Positions 8,043 to 14,852 of a DNA stretch of 45,959 nt are shown here, in pieces. A model generated the notes under the pieces. It made no database searches. It was not told the DNA's origin and saw nothing but the letters and a program-made list of their open reading frames with translations. The position numbers were made by a program, and so were the translations under genes. The stretch spans positions 1 through 45,959 of the forward strand of contig DATGXQ010000006.1 of the NCBI GenBank assembly GCA_035298905.1. The letters run 5' to 3'. Position 1 is the stretch's first letter. Every line of letters begins with the position of its first letter. Origin of the DNA: DATGXB01 sp035298905. GTDB lineage: Bacteria; Cyanobacteriota; Cyanobacteriia; Cyanobacteriales; Nostocaceae.

Positions 8043-8066
8043 TAGACATGATGTCTAGTAATAGAC
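8043..8066. promoter_or_regulatory. Candidate operator of XRE regulator 3
   Basis: TAGACATGATGTCTA (8043-8057) is a perfect 7+1+7 palindrome, 9 bp upstream of the ATG at 8033. A third half-site TAGAC follows at 8062-8066, itself inverted to GTCTA at 8053-8057. Binding here would block the start region. Confidence 0.6.
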
Positions 8067-8148
8067 AAAAGAATCGGTCGAGTAAATGACTTGCGCGATC
8101 GCCATATTACTTGACTATTTTCTCAAATTTCGCCACGGAGGAAAATAA

Positions 8149-8412
8149 TCAATCATCGGGTATGTGCGAAACATCCACACCCAAAGACTCGAACATTTTT
8201 TTTAACGGCACTTGATACAAACGACACAGCGCAGCAATATTTTCAGCGTTGGGCATAGCTTTACCAGTTTCCCAGTCCGCTTGTCGGCGCTCGGAAACTC
8301 CAATCATATCTCTAACTTGAGGCCGTGTCAGCCCCGCTTTCTCTCTCAATAGCCTCAAGGGAGACTTTTCGGAATTTTGTTCTGTTTCTTCTATCATAGA
8401 CATTAACTTCAT
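8149..8412 (-). CDS. XRE-family HTH regulator 4
   Basis: About 87 residues if the ATG at 8412 is used. ATGs at 8403 and 8397 (MIEETEQNSEK) are equally possible, and the upstream palindrome favours the shorter ones. The HTH is LREKAGLTRPQVRDMIGVSE with RRQADWETGKAMP, then ENIAALCRLYQVPLKKMFESLGVDVSHIPDD. It lacks the FGPPK tail of regulators 1-3 and ends at IPDD, so it is the most diverged member. It is first in transcription order of the array. The gap to regulator 3 (8034-8148) lacks the conserved intergenic unit. Confidence 0.82.
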   Translation of the reverse strand: MKLMSMIEETEQNSEKSPLRLLREKAGLTRPQVRDMIGVSERRQADWETGKAMPNAENIAALCRLYQVPLKKMFESLGVDVSHIPDD

Positions 8413-8449
8413 GAACAAAACGTCTTGACTTCAAGAACAAGAGGACGTA
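8406..8449. promoter_or_regulatory. Candidate operator region of XRE regulator 4
   Basis: CTTGACTTCAAG (8424-8435) is a 5+2+5 palindrome, nested in a wider ACGTC...GACGT pair (8420-8448). ACTTCATGAACAA (8406-8418) and ACTTCAAGAACAA (8428-8440) are direct repeats 22 bp apart, two helical turns. Confidence 0.45.
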
Positions 8450-8468
8450 TCATTCATGTCATCAGGCA

Positions 8469-8588
8469 TAAAAAGCAAGCTAAAAAAACTGATTTACTTC
8501 AGAGACAGTTATTTTAGCCGATTTCAAGTGTCTCGCCAAATGCTAACCCAGCATAAGCAGTACATGGCATATTGTCATGTCCTGACAA
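8469..8588. repeat. Intergenic repeat unit C plus an orphan palindrome
   Basis: Unit C repeats AGTTATTTTAGCC, GTCTCGCCAAATGCTAACCC and AGCATAAGC (8517-8571). It is followed by TTGTCATGTCCTGACAA (8572-8588), a 6+5+6 inverted repeat. No XRE gene lies to its right, so it may mark a lost fifth cassette or serve the plus-strand small gene at 8671. Confidence 0.5.
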
Positions 8589-8670
8589 AGAAACTGTAAA
8601 TAGTCAATTTTTAACAGAGTAAACCCAGCCTAGCTACTAACTAAGCTGGCATTGAGCAATACTGAAGAAC

Positions 8671-8853
8671 ATGGATTATCGCACAAGACTCGCTCCTTGG
8701 GCAATCTTTCGCTTGCTGACTCCCGTCAATGTCTGCGTTGCCAGATTTCGCACCCGTCCCGAAGCGGAAGAATATTTGAAAGTTTTGCGCCGCTTATCGC
8801 CGGAACGCTATCAATTAGTTTTTGATATAGGAAGAGACAACCTGGCAATATAG
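8671..8853 (+). CDS. Small conserved-looking hypothetical protein
   Basis: 60 residues: MDYRTRLAPWAIFRLL at the start, then CVARFRTRPEAEEYLKVLRR and RYQLVFDIG. The alternation of strand, helix and strand (VCVARF, PEAEEYLKVLRRL, YQLVFD) makes a compact fold likely. From memory, cyanobacterial genomes carry similar 55-70 residue proteins beginning MDYRTRLAPW, but I know no function. Codon use is less AT-rich than in the XRE genes. It is the only plus-strand gene between the PIN gene and 9.2 kb. Confidence 0.65.
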   Translation: MDYRTRLAPWAIFRLLTPVNVCVARFRTRPEAEEYLKVLRRLSPERYQLVFDIGRDNLAI

Positions 8854-9218
8854 AACACAGTCTTGTCAGTTAGTTGTCTTGAGCTTTTCTAGCGGCTGAG
8901 GATGTAAATTGGGAAAATCCGGTTAAATCTCGCCTTCCCCATTTTTAATTACAGCAGATTTCAGGTAAATGAGGTACAAATTTTAGGAACAAAGCTTTAT
9001 GCTAAGAGACTTTCACCCCTGTTCCCTGTTCCCTGTTCCCTGTTCCCTACTGTATTAATTTTTAATCTTTAATTGCTAGAAGATGCCTGTCCTACAAGAA
9101 TTGTACTTTAATCATGCCATCTCAAAGTGAACTGTCACCTCTGAGGTTGTAGATAGCAACTTCCTTGTTAAGCTTGATAGGGACTAAACCGCAGAAAACG
9201 GTGACAAGGAAAGCAGTA
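8854..9218. other. Non-coding gap with a MITE-like repeat
   Basis: The 105-bp repeat at 8950-9054 lies in this gap. The remainder shows no gene. A good ribosome binding site (AAGGAAAG) at 9207-9214 precedes the ATG at 9219. Confidence 0.6.
8950..9054 (+). repeat. MITE-like repeat, copy 3 (reference copy)
   Basis: It runs from TACAGCAG to CTACTGTA, 105 bp, with inverted ends. Body: ATTTCAGGTAAATGAGGTAC, GGAACAAAGCTTTATGC, TAAGAGACTTTCA, then four GTTCCCT units. It is nearly identical to the inverted copy at 40838-40942. Confidence 0.8.
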
Positions 9219-9668
9219 ATGCTAAAATTCGCTCAATCTCTAGCTTTTATGCCACCAGTGAAGGATTTCCCCGCCATTATCTTCTCTGGTAAGGCTGATT
9301 TTCCTTACCGTTGGGGATTGACTTTTGTTTTGATTGCGGGACTGTATAGCTGTAGTAATTTCCAAAATGCTGATTTGGGTAGAAATAAACTTCCCCAAAA
9401 TGCTAACGTTACACCAATTCGGGAAATTAAACAACCAGCACAAGGTAAGCAGGTAACAGTTTATATCCAAGGGACGATCGCAAAACAAGCTGCTTTAATT
9501 GGTCAAAAAGTATATCAGATTGATGACTCGACGGGTAAAATCTGGGTTGTAACTAATCAAAATAATTTACAAGTGGGACAGCAGGTAGTATTAAAGGGTA
9601 AAGTGCAATACCAAAGTATCCCTTTGGGTGGCCGAGAGTACGGAGAAGTTTATCTCATAGAAGATTAG
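9219..9668 (+). CDS. Probable lipoprotein with OB-fold-like domain
   Basis: 149 residues from the ATG at 9219, which has a good Shine-Dalgarno (AAGGAAAG); the frame is open further upstream through a TTG. A hydrophobic segment about 34-44 (WGLTFVLIAGLY) ends in LYSCS, a possible lipobox with the cysteine near residue 45. The long N-terminal extension before it is unusual. The C-terminal ~75 residues (VTVYIQGTIAKQAALIG, VYQIDDSTGKIWVVT, GQQVVLKGKVQYQSI) look like a five-strand OB-fold. This is a fold guess, and binding partners are unknown. It is 2 bp from the Nudix gene and so is probably the first gene of that operon. Confidence 0.65.
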   Translation: MLKFAQSLAFMPPVKDFPAIIFSGKADFPYRWGLTFVLIAGLYSCSNFQNADLGRNKLPQNANVTPIREIKQPAQGKQVTVYIQGTIAKQAALIGQKVYQIDDSTGKIWVVTNQNNLQVGQQVVLKGKVQYQSIPLGGREYGEVYLIED

Positions 9669-9670
9669 CT

Positions 9671-10105
9671 ATGAATGACCAAAGACCACAAGTAGCGATC
9701 GCTATTCTCACTCAAAACGATAAATTCTTCATGCAACTGCGTGATAACATCCCTAATATTGCTGCACCTGGTTGTTGGGGTTTATTTGGTGGACATTTGG
9801 AAGCGGGAGAAACACCAGAAACAGCCCTCCAACGGGAAGTTTTAGAAGAAATTAGCTATCAGTTACCCTCATTTACCAAGTTTGGTGTATACCCAGATGA
9901 AAGGGCTATCCGCCATGTATTTCATGCACCTTTAAAAGTAGATATCCAAGAACTGGTATTAAAGGAAGGTTGGGACATGGGGTTATTAACAACAGAAGAT
10001 ATCCGTCGGGGTAACTGTTATTCAGCTAATGCAGGAGAAGTGCGACCTTTAGGAACGTCCCACCAAAAAATTATGCTAGATTTTATCGCTACACAACACA
10101 TTTAA
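9671..10105 (+). CDS. Nudix hydrolase 1
   Basis: 144 residues. The Nudix box spans about 41-63: GHLEAGE, seven residues, then REVLEEIS. The helix Glu residues that bind Mg2+ (REVLEE) are kept, but the usual Gly after EEx is Ser. Also visible are WGLFGGHLEAG and the C-terminal segment GWDMGLLTTEDIRRGNCYSA. The enzyme should hydrolyse a nucleoside diphosphate linked to a moiety X; the substrate is unknown. It shares most residues with the next gene (LRDNIPNIAAPGCWGLFGGH against LRDNIPNIAHPGCWGLFGGH), so the two are a tandem duplication. It starts 2 bp after the lipoprotein-like gene. Confidence 0.9.
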   Translation: MNDQRPQVAIAILTQNDKFFMQLRDNIPNIAAPGCWGLFGGHLEAGETPETALQREVLEEISYQLPSFTKFGVYPDERAIRHVFHAPLKVDIQELVLKEGWDMGLLTTEDIRRGNCYSANAGEVRPLGTSHQKIMLDFIATQHI

Positions 10106-10116
10106 GCATAGAGGAA

Positions 10117-10548
10117 ATGATGACACAGCAGAAAGTTAGAGTGGCGATCGCTATTCTCTACCAAAACGATAAATATCTCATGCAACTGCGCGATAATATC
10201 CCTAACATTGCTCATCCAGGCTGTTGGGGCTTATTTGGTGGACATATCGAACATAATGAAGAGGAAGAAATAGCCCTCCAGCGCGAGATTTTAGAAGAAA
10301 CTGGTTATCAATTACCAAGTTTTGCTAAATTTGGAGATTATGACAGTAACAATGTAATTCATCATGTTTATCAAGCACCATTATTAGTAGAAATAGATCA
10401 ACTAGTGCTAGGTGAAGGCTGGGATATGGGATTATTAACTTCAGCAGATATTCGCCGAGGTAACTGTTATTCTGCTATAGCTGGAGAAGCCAGACCAATC
10501 GGAGATATACATCACATTATTATGCTAGATTTTATCAATCAAAAATGA
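10117..10548 (+). CDS. Nudix hydrolase 2
   Basis: 143 residues, a paralogue of the gene immediately upstream (gap 11 bp). Its Nudix box is standard: GHIEHNE, seven residues, REILEETGY. The terminal segment GWDMGLLTSADIRRGNCYSA is shared with copy 1. The greatest divergence lies in the stretch after FAKFGDY (DSNNVIHHVYQAP), likely strands near the substrate. A housecleaning or nucleotide-sugar pyrophosphatase role is possible but not shown. Its stop overlaps the start of the following gene (ATGA at 10545), indicating translational coupling. Confidence 0.92.
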   Translation: MMTQQKVRVAIAILYQNDKYLMQLRDNIPNIAHPGCWGLFGGHIEHNEEEEIALQREILEETGYQLPSFAKFGDYDSNNVIHHVYQAPLLVEIDQLVLGEGWDMGLLTSADIRRGNCYSAIAGEARPIGDIHHIIMLDFINQK

Positions 10549-11081
10549 AAAGTTTTTCCCTGCTTGAATTATCCATCTCCCCTGGTGCTGCCAGAAAAGC
10601 TCATGCTTTTTTGTCTAATAACCTCAATGAAATTACCACAGCTTTAGAGACTGATTTAAAAATAGAATTAGCTGCGGAAATTGGCTTACTTTACTGTTAC
10701 AAAGAAAATATAACCCTGCGTACCTTTTTACAAGGAGAAGAAAAGCAACAGATTAATTTCCTACCATATATGACTGTGCATGGACAAAATGGAATCAACT
10801 TTAAGCTAGATGAACAAGCGAATCCCATTAGTGTATCAGAAAGAGTAGTTTGCCAGGAAGATTTGTTGATGGGTGCATCAGTCCAGATAAATTGGTCATC
10901 GATTCCCATTCAAGAATTAACAGGTGATTTGCTACAACGGGGAGAGGAAGTTGAAACTATGATCCTCTATGGTAGTGATTACTCCAATGTTGATCAGTAC
11001 GGGTTCAATGACCTAGAATTTAGCATGACAGAAGAGGAATACTTACAAGAAATTACTGAATTTTTCTCAGCAAATACTTAA
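10545..11081 (+). CDS. Hypothetical protein coupled to Nudix operon
   Basis: 178 residues with no recognised family. The start ATG overlaps the TGA of the Nudix gene by four bases, so it is very likely in the same transcript. There is no signal peptide or membrane span. The sequence is acidic and looks globular: LELSISPGAARKAHAFLSNN, then LKIELAAEIGLLYCYKEN, and an acidic C-terminus (FSMTEEEYLQEITEFF). The context suggests a function tied to the Nudix enzymes, but nothing in the sequence says what. About 30 bp separate it from the AI-2E transporter gene, which may extend the operon. Confidence 0.75.
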   Translation: MKSFSLLELSISPGAARKAHAFLSNNLNEITTALETDLKIELAAEIGLLYCYKENITLRTFLQGEEKQQINFLPYMTVHGQNGINFKLDEQANPISVSERVVCQEDLLMGASVQINWSSIPIQELTGDLLQRGEEVETMILYGSDYSNVDQYGFNDLEFSMTEEEYLQEITEFFSANT

Positions 11082-11113
11082 TGATCAAATCAACCTAAAG
11101 TGGAGTTCGTCAC

Positions 11114-12214
11114 ATGCAAACAATAAATCAACTACCGCGTTGGTTAAATATTGGATTAGCCTTTCCAGTGATTATTCTTAATGGTTGGGTACTAATCCAG
11201 GTGATTAAATACTTTCAACCCTTAGTTAGTATTGTTTCCATTGCTCTTCTTTTAGCGTTTGTTTTAGATTATCCCATCCAATTTTTACACAAAAGGGGTG
11301 TAGGGAGAAACCTGGCGATTATAGCAGTATTAGCATTAGCTATATTAATTTTAGGAGCAGTAGGTGTAATTTTAATCCCCTTAATTTTACAGCAGTTGAA
11401 TGAATTAGCAAATGTCCTTCCTTCCTGGTTTGATTCTGGCGCTCAACAAGTAGAAGCTTTACAAAATTGGGTATTAACTCAACAGTTACCAGTAAATTTA
11501 GGTGGTTTAGCCACACAAGTTTTAGATCGAGTTTCTAGCCAATTTCAGACATTTACAGCGAAGATTGTTAGTTTTGCCTTTGATACTATTGGAGTAGTGT
11601 TTAATTTAATATTAACAATAGTCTTAACTGTCTACTTAGTCATTAACGGTCAGAGTTTATGGGATGGACTTTATCAATGGGTTCCATCGCATATTGGCAC
11701 AAAAGTTAGGCAATTATTACGGGAAGACTTTCAGAATTATTTTATTGGTCAAGTGACATTAGGTGCAGTTCTAGCAGTAACAGTAACATTAGCCTTTTTT
11801 GCACTACAAATTCCTTTACCCTTGCTTTTTGGTTTAGGCATTGGCTTCTTTTCACTCTTTCCCTTTGGTACAGGTGTAGGGATTGCTATAGTTAGTGTAT
11901 TAGTAACACTAGAAAACTTTTGGCAAGGAATGGAAGTCGCAGCTATAGCTGTAATTATTGACCAAATTAATTCTAATATTGTTGCCCCCCGCGTTTTAGG
12001 AAATTTGACAGGTTTAAATCCTGTTTGGGTAGTAATTTCCTTATTAGTAGGGGCAAAATTAGGCGGTGTTTTGGGTTTGTTAGTGGCTATTCCTTTTGCA
12101 AGTTTTATCAAAGATATAGCTGAAAGTTGGCGGGCTGGAGAGTTTAGATTAAACGAGCAAGTAGAAGCCAATGATATGAAGATGCAAAACGAAGCAGTGA
12201 GTAGTTATAAATAA
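11114..12214 (+). CDS. AI-2E family transporter (permease-like)
   Basis: 366 residues, the usual length. Membrane spans are seen near 15-45 (GLAFPVIILNGWVLIQV), 60-90 (NLAIIAVLALAILILGAVGV), 150-175 (FDTIGVVFNLILTIVLTVYL) and, in the second half, LGAVLAVTVTLAFFAL, FGLGIGFFSLFPFGTG and VWVVISLLVGAKLGGVLGLL. The motif IDQINSNIVAPRVLG is characteristic of the family. These proteins are proposed exporters or ion antiporters; autoinducer-2 transport has been shown only for some, so the substrate is not known here. A good binding site (GGAG, 11100s) precedes the ATG. It is likely the last gene of the 9.2-12.2 kb operon. Confidence 0.9.
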   Translation: MQTINQLPRWLNIGLAFPVIILNGWVLIQVIKYFQPLVSIVSIALLLAFVLDYPIQFLHKRGVGRNLAIIAVLALAILILGAVGVILIPLILQQLNELANVLPSWFDSGAQQVEALQNWVLTQQLPVNLGGLATQVLDRVSSQFQTFTAKIVSFAFDTIGVVFNLILTIVLTVYLVINGQSLWDGLYQWVPSHIGTKVRQLLREDFQNYFIGQVTLGAVLAVTVTLAFFALQIPLPLLFGLGIGFFSLFPFGTGVGIAIVSVLVTLENFWQGMEVAAIAVIIDQINSNIVAPRVLGNLTGLNPVWVVISLLVGAKLGGVLGLLVAIPFASFIKDIAESWRAGEFRLNEQVEANDMKMQNEAVSSYK

Positions 12215-12465
12215 AGAGAAAAAGAAGATGATTTTCTAAAGATTAATTACTTCCTACCAACTATCATATAATAAATTATTATTACCAACTAGTGGCATGA
12301 CAAGCCTAAATTTGTGCATTGGTAGTGTGCATTCCCTAACGCACGAATATGGATAATGTTGCCTTTTCCGTTGTTCTGATGCGTCGGGGGACGCATCCTA
12401 CACAAACATTCTATTGCCACATTTTAGCCTTGAAACGATACTAGCAAACTACACGCGGCTTAATT
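12215..12465. other. Non-coding gap with a perfect hairpin
   Basis: GATGCGTC-GGGG-GACGCATC at 12378-12397 is an 8-bp stem with a 4-base loop. A palindrome of this sort followed by CTACAC is a common Nostoc intergenic repeat. It may act as a terminator for the AI-2E operon, but no T-run follows. Confidence 0.45.
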
Positions 12466-13218
12466 ATGAATCAATCCCATAATGGAATACTTGAACAGTT
12501 CGTCAATACAGTAATGGGGGTCAAAACTGGGAATCAAAAACCGCTTCCAAATCCCTCAATAGCTACTACGCAAGAACTAGATATTAGAGCAGTCATAGTT
12601 TATAAACTAGGAACTATTCTACAAATAGCAGTCATGATTCTTGTGTTGCTGGGAATGGAAAAATTAGTAATCTTGATTGATAATAATTCTTCTTTCCCCA
12701 GTTGGTTTAGCACTTTATTGGCTACATTATTTTTTGCTCTATTAAGTCTCCGTTCCCGCATTTTTTCCCTTTTAGACAATACCCGTTCTCCTCAAACCTA
12801 TGACCAAATAATCAGACCAAAATGGGCCCCTCCACCGTTAGCGTTTCCCATAGTTTGGATGATAATTAGCGTTTTGCGGGTAATTGCTTCTGTATTAATT
12901 TGGCAACATGAGAATCACCAATTTTTAGTGCTACCTTTAATTCTGTTTGTGATACATCTGGCTTTAGGGGATACTTGGAATACGATTTTTACCGTAGAGA
13001 GAAGATTAGGTGCTGCTGTTCCTGTAGTGATTTTAGGCCCTTGGTTATCTGCTTTAGTAGTAACAGCAATTTATTGGCAAACTGTTCCTGTAGCGGGAAT
13101 GACCTTATCTTTTTCTTGTGTATGGCTAACCGTAGCTGCTGTATTAGTATTCCGAATTTGGCAATTAAATGGTTCTGAACCTTTATATCCTTTAAAACTC
13201 ACACCTGTGGAGAAATAA
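12466..13218 (+). CDS. TspO/MBR-related tryptophan-rich membrane protein with N-terminal extension
   Basis: 250 residues, against about 160 for ordinary TspO. The last ~150 residues show TspO-type features: IRPKWAPPPLAFPIVWMIIS near 122-141, GDTWNTIFTVERRLGAAVP near 169-187, and five probable spans. TspO binds tetrapyrroles and related ligands and acts in stress and pigment regulation in photosynthetic bacteria. The first ~100 residues contain two additional hydrophobic segments (GTILQIAVMILVLLGM; FSTLLATLFFALLSL), so the protein may span the membrane more than five times. Family assignment is good, function uncertain. It is a single gene on the plus strand, ending convergently with the next gene over an inverted repeat. 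Confidence 0.75.
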   Translation: MNQSHNGILEQFVNTVMGVKTGNQKPLPNPSIATTQELDIRAVIVYKLGTILQIAVMILVLLGMEKLVILIDNNSSFPSWFSTLLATLFFALLSLRSRIFSLLDNTRSPQTYDQIIRPKWAPPPLAFPIVWMIISVLRVIASVLIWQHENHQFLVLPLILFVIHLALGDTWNTIFTVERRLGAAVPVVILGPWLSALVVTAIYWQTVPVAGMTLSFSCVWLTVAAVLVFRIWQLNGSEPLYPLKLTPVEK

Positions 13219-13224
13219 ATAATC

Positions 13225-13264
13225 ATAAGTAAATAGAGGAGAATATTTTCCTCAATTTACTTAT
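13225..13264. terminator. Bidirectional terminator between convergent genes
   Basis: A long inverted repeat: ATAAGTAAATAGAGGA (13225-13240) against TCCTCAATTTACTTAT (13249-13264), 15 of 16 positions paired. It sits between the TspO-like stop and the stop of the minus-strand gene, and reaches the latter's stop codon. Confidence 0.6.
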
Positions 13265-13653
13265 CACCGATAATCACGTTCCATATCACCACAGAAAGAA
13301 AAAGCAACTTTATAACCAATACCAATGCCAAAAAGTCGAGCAAATCTGTTGTTATTCCGTAAATAATGGGCTGATTCTATGCCTGTTTTATCAACAGAAT
13401 ATTCACCAGTTTCTATATCAATAATCACCATTTTACCGATATTTTCTTCTGTTTCCACTTGTTGACGAATACCCTCATCATAGAGTTTTTGAGCGCGTTG
13501 AGCGACTTCTTCACGACTTAATAAAATAGATTGTAAGTTTTTTATTTCTTGTTCATCTTTTAGTTCCGCTAAAATACGAGTAGCTATAGTATTCTGTTCT
13601 TCTGCTGGTAATTTTTCAATTTCTGCTATAGCACGTTGTAGTAATTCAGTCAT
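13264..13653 (-). CDS. Small hypothetical protein with antitoxin-like N-terminus
   Basis: 129 residues. Residues 1-35 (ELLQRAIAEIEKLPAEEQ, then TIATRILAELKDE) match the helix pattern of small cyanobacterial antitoxin-like proteins. The rest (about 70-120: MVIIDIETGEYSVDKTG, ESAHYLRNNN, ARLFGIGIGYKVA) resembles another recurrent cyanobacterial small-protein module. So it may be a fusion of two short modules. No toxin gene is adjacent. Function unknown. The C-terminal VAFSFCGDMERDYR may be derived from a changed 3' end, since the stop lies at the edge of an inverted repeat. Confidence 0.7.
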   Translation of the reverse strand: MTELLQRAIAEIEKLPAEEQNTIATRILAELKDEQEIKNLQSILLSREEVAQRAQKLYDEGIRQQVETEENIGKMVIIDIETGEYSVDKTGIESAHYLRNNNRFARLFGIGIGYKVAFSFCGDMERDYR

Positions 13654-13769
13654 AGTTAATCAATTTTGCATAGCTTTGTACTAATAATAATAATAATATC
13701 AAGTTTTTGAGTTAATCAGGGAGTATTACCACTTCCACTAAAATTACACCTCCCGCCATAGCAAACAAA

Positions 13770-14834
13770 TTATTTCTTCACTATGTAAAATGTGTGATTA
13801 TCTTTTATTTTATGATCTACACTTACAGCAATCTTTGTTTTTTCCGTAATTATAAATTCTGGTTCTTCTTTCTTATCTAATTGAATGGTTAAAATAGGTT
13901 TTTTATAAAATCTACCTTCTTTCGTGTGGATAATTAGCATATCTCCAACTTTTATCGTATAATTTTCAATCTCAAATGCTAATACTTTATTACCGAAAAT
14001 TTTAATTACATTTTCTAATTGCTGAAAAGTATGTATTGATTCCTGTTTGATAACTTGTTCAAATAATGTCTGAAAAATAGCTTGACAATATTTCTCTAAA
14101 AATTGAATATAAGGCTCTAATTCAGATATACCTAAAATATCATCTACTTCTTCTGAACCGTGAGCAATTTGGTTTCTCCTTTCAACCAATTCGTTTATTT
14201 TATTATACAAAATATCTTTTTCTATTCTGGAGATAGTATTTGCTTGTAAGCCAAATTCATTGTTCAGTTCTTCATTTTTTAATAGTTCATCGTTTAAATC
14301 TAAGTTTAGTTTATTGAACAGTTCTACAATTTTATTATGTTTTAAATTACCAGATAGAAGTACAAATGCTTCTGTATTAATTTGGTATTTAGTAGGATTA
14401 AATATACACTCATTTAATTTCCTTAAAACCTCTTCTTTGGTAAGATGTTGATATTTCGCACTTTCTCTACTTGTAATAGTGGTTATCAACTTTAAAGAAA
14501 GTTCAAAATGATTATCTCTAATTTTTTCATCTATTTGATGATATTCAGGTACTATAATAGATAATGAATATAGATATTCTTTAATCCAAATTTCTACATA
14601 CTTTTCTAGAAGTCCATAAAGTGAAATTATAGAAGCTTTATATTCAAATATTCTTTTATCTGTTCTAAAACTTCGATAGTGATTATTCAGCTTATTGAGT
14701 AATTCTTTAAGTTGTTCATTATCAGTTTCTAAAACGTTAGAAGCAGCTACATTATTTACATACTGAATGTGTTTTAAATACTCTCTAATTTGATTGATTT
14801 CTTTTTTGAAACTTTCTAATGATTCTATATTCAT
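13770..14834 (-). CDS. HEPN-domain protein (MAE_28990/MAE_18760-like)
   Basis: 354 residues from the ATG at 14834; a TTG at 14846 is a weaker alternative. A helical N-terminal half contains FEYKASIISLYGLLEKYVEI, the first-helix pattern of MAE_28990/18760-type HEPN. The RNase-type motif RNQIAH (Rx4H, residues 220-225) follows in LVERRNQIAHGSEEVDD. The C-terminal ~80 residues are beta-rich (YTIKVGDMLIIHTKEGRFYK, then EFIITEKTKIAVSVDHKIK). HEPN proteins of this kind are usually RNases in defence or toxin systems. It starts 18 bp after the stop of the DUF262 gene and so forms a two-gene operon with it. AT-rich composition points to transfer. Confidence 0.75.
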   Translation of the reverse strand: MNIESLESFKKEINQIREYLKHIQYVNNVAASNVLETDNEQLKELLNKLNNHYRSFRTDKRIFEYKASIISLYGLLEKYVEIWIKEYLYSLSIIVPEYHQIDEKIRDNHFELSLKLITTITSRESAKYQHLTKEEVLRKLNECIFNPTKYQINTEAFVLLSGNLKHNKIVELFNKLNLDLNDELLKNEELNNEFGLQANTISRIEKDILYNKINELVERRNQIAHGSEEVDDILGISELEPYIQFLEKYCQAIFQTLFEQVIKQESIHTFQQLENVIKIFGNKVLAFEIENYTIKVGDMLIIHTKEGRFYKKPILTIQLDKKEEPEFIITEKTKIAVSVDHKIKDNHTFYIVKK

Positions 14835-14852
14835 AATTTCTACCAAACTTGA

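Noticed and set aside
7138..8588. Integron-like attC cassette array
   Set aside because: The GCTAACCC motif is suggestive, but the paired RYYYAAC/GTTRRRY boxes are not in the right order and no integrase is present.
11749..12171. 140-codon frame opposite the AI-2E transporter
   Set aside because: Antisense shadow; rich in Thr/Lys/Pro with no plausible start signal.
12378..12397. Intrinsic terminator for the AI-2E operon
   Set aside because: The stem is perfect but no T-run follows, and the same repeat type is common in gaps. Kept only as a repeat.
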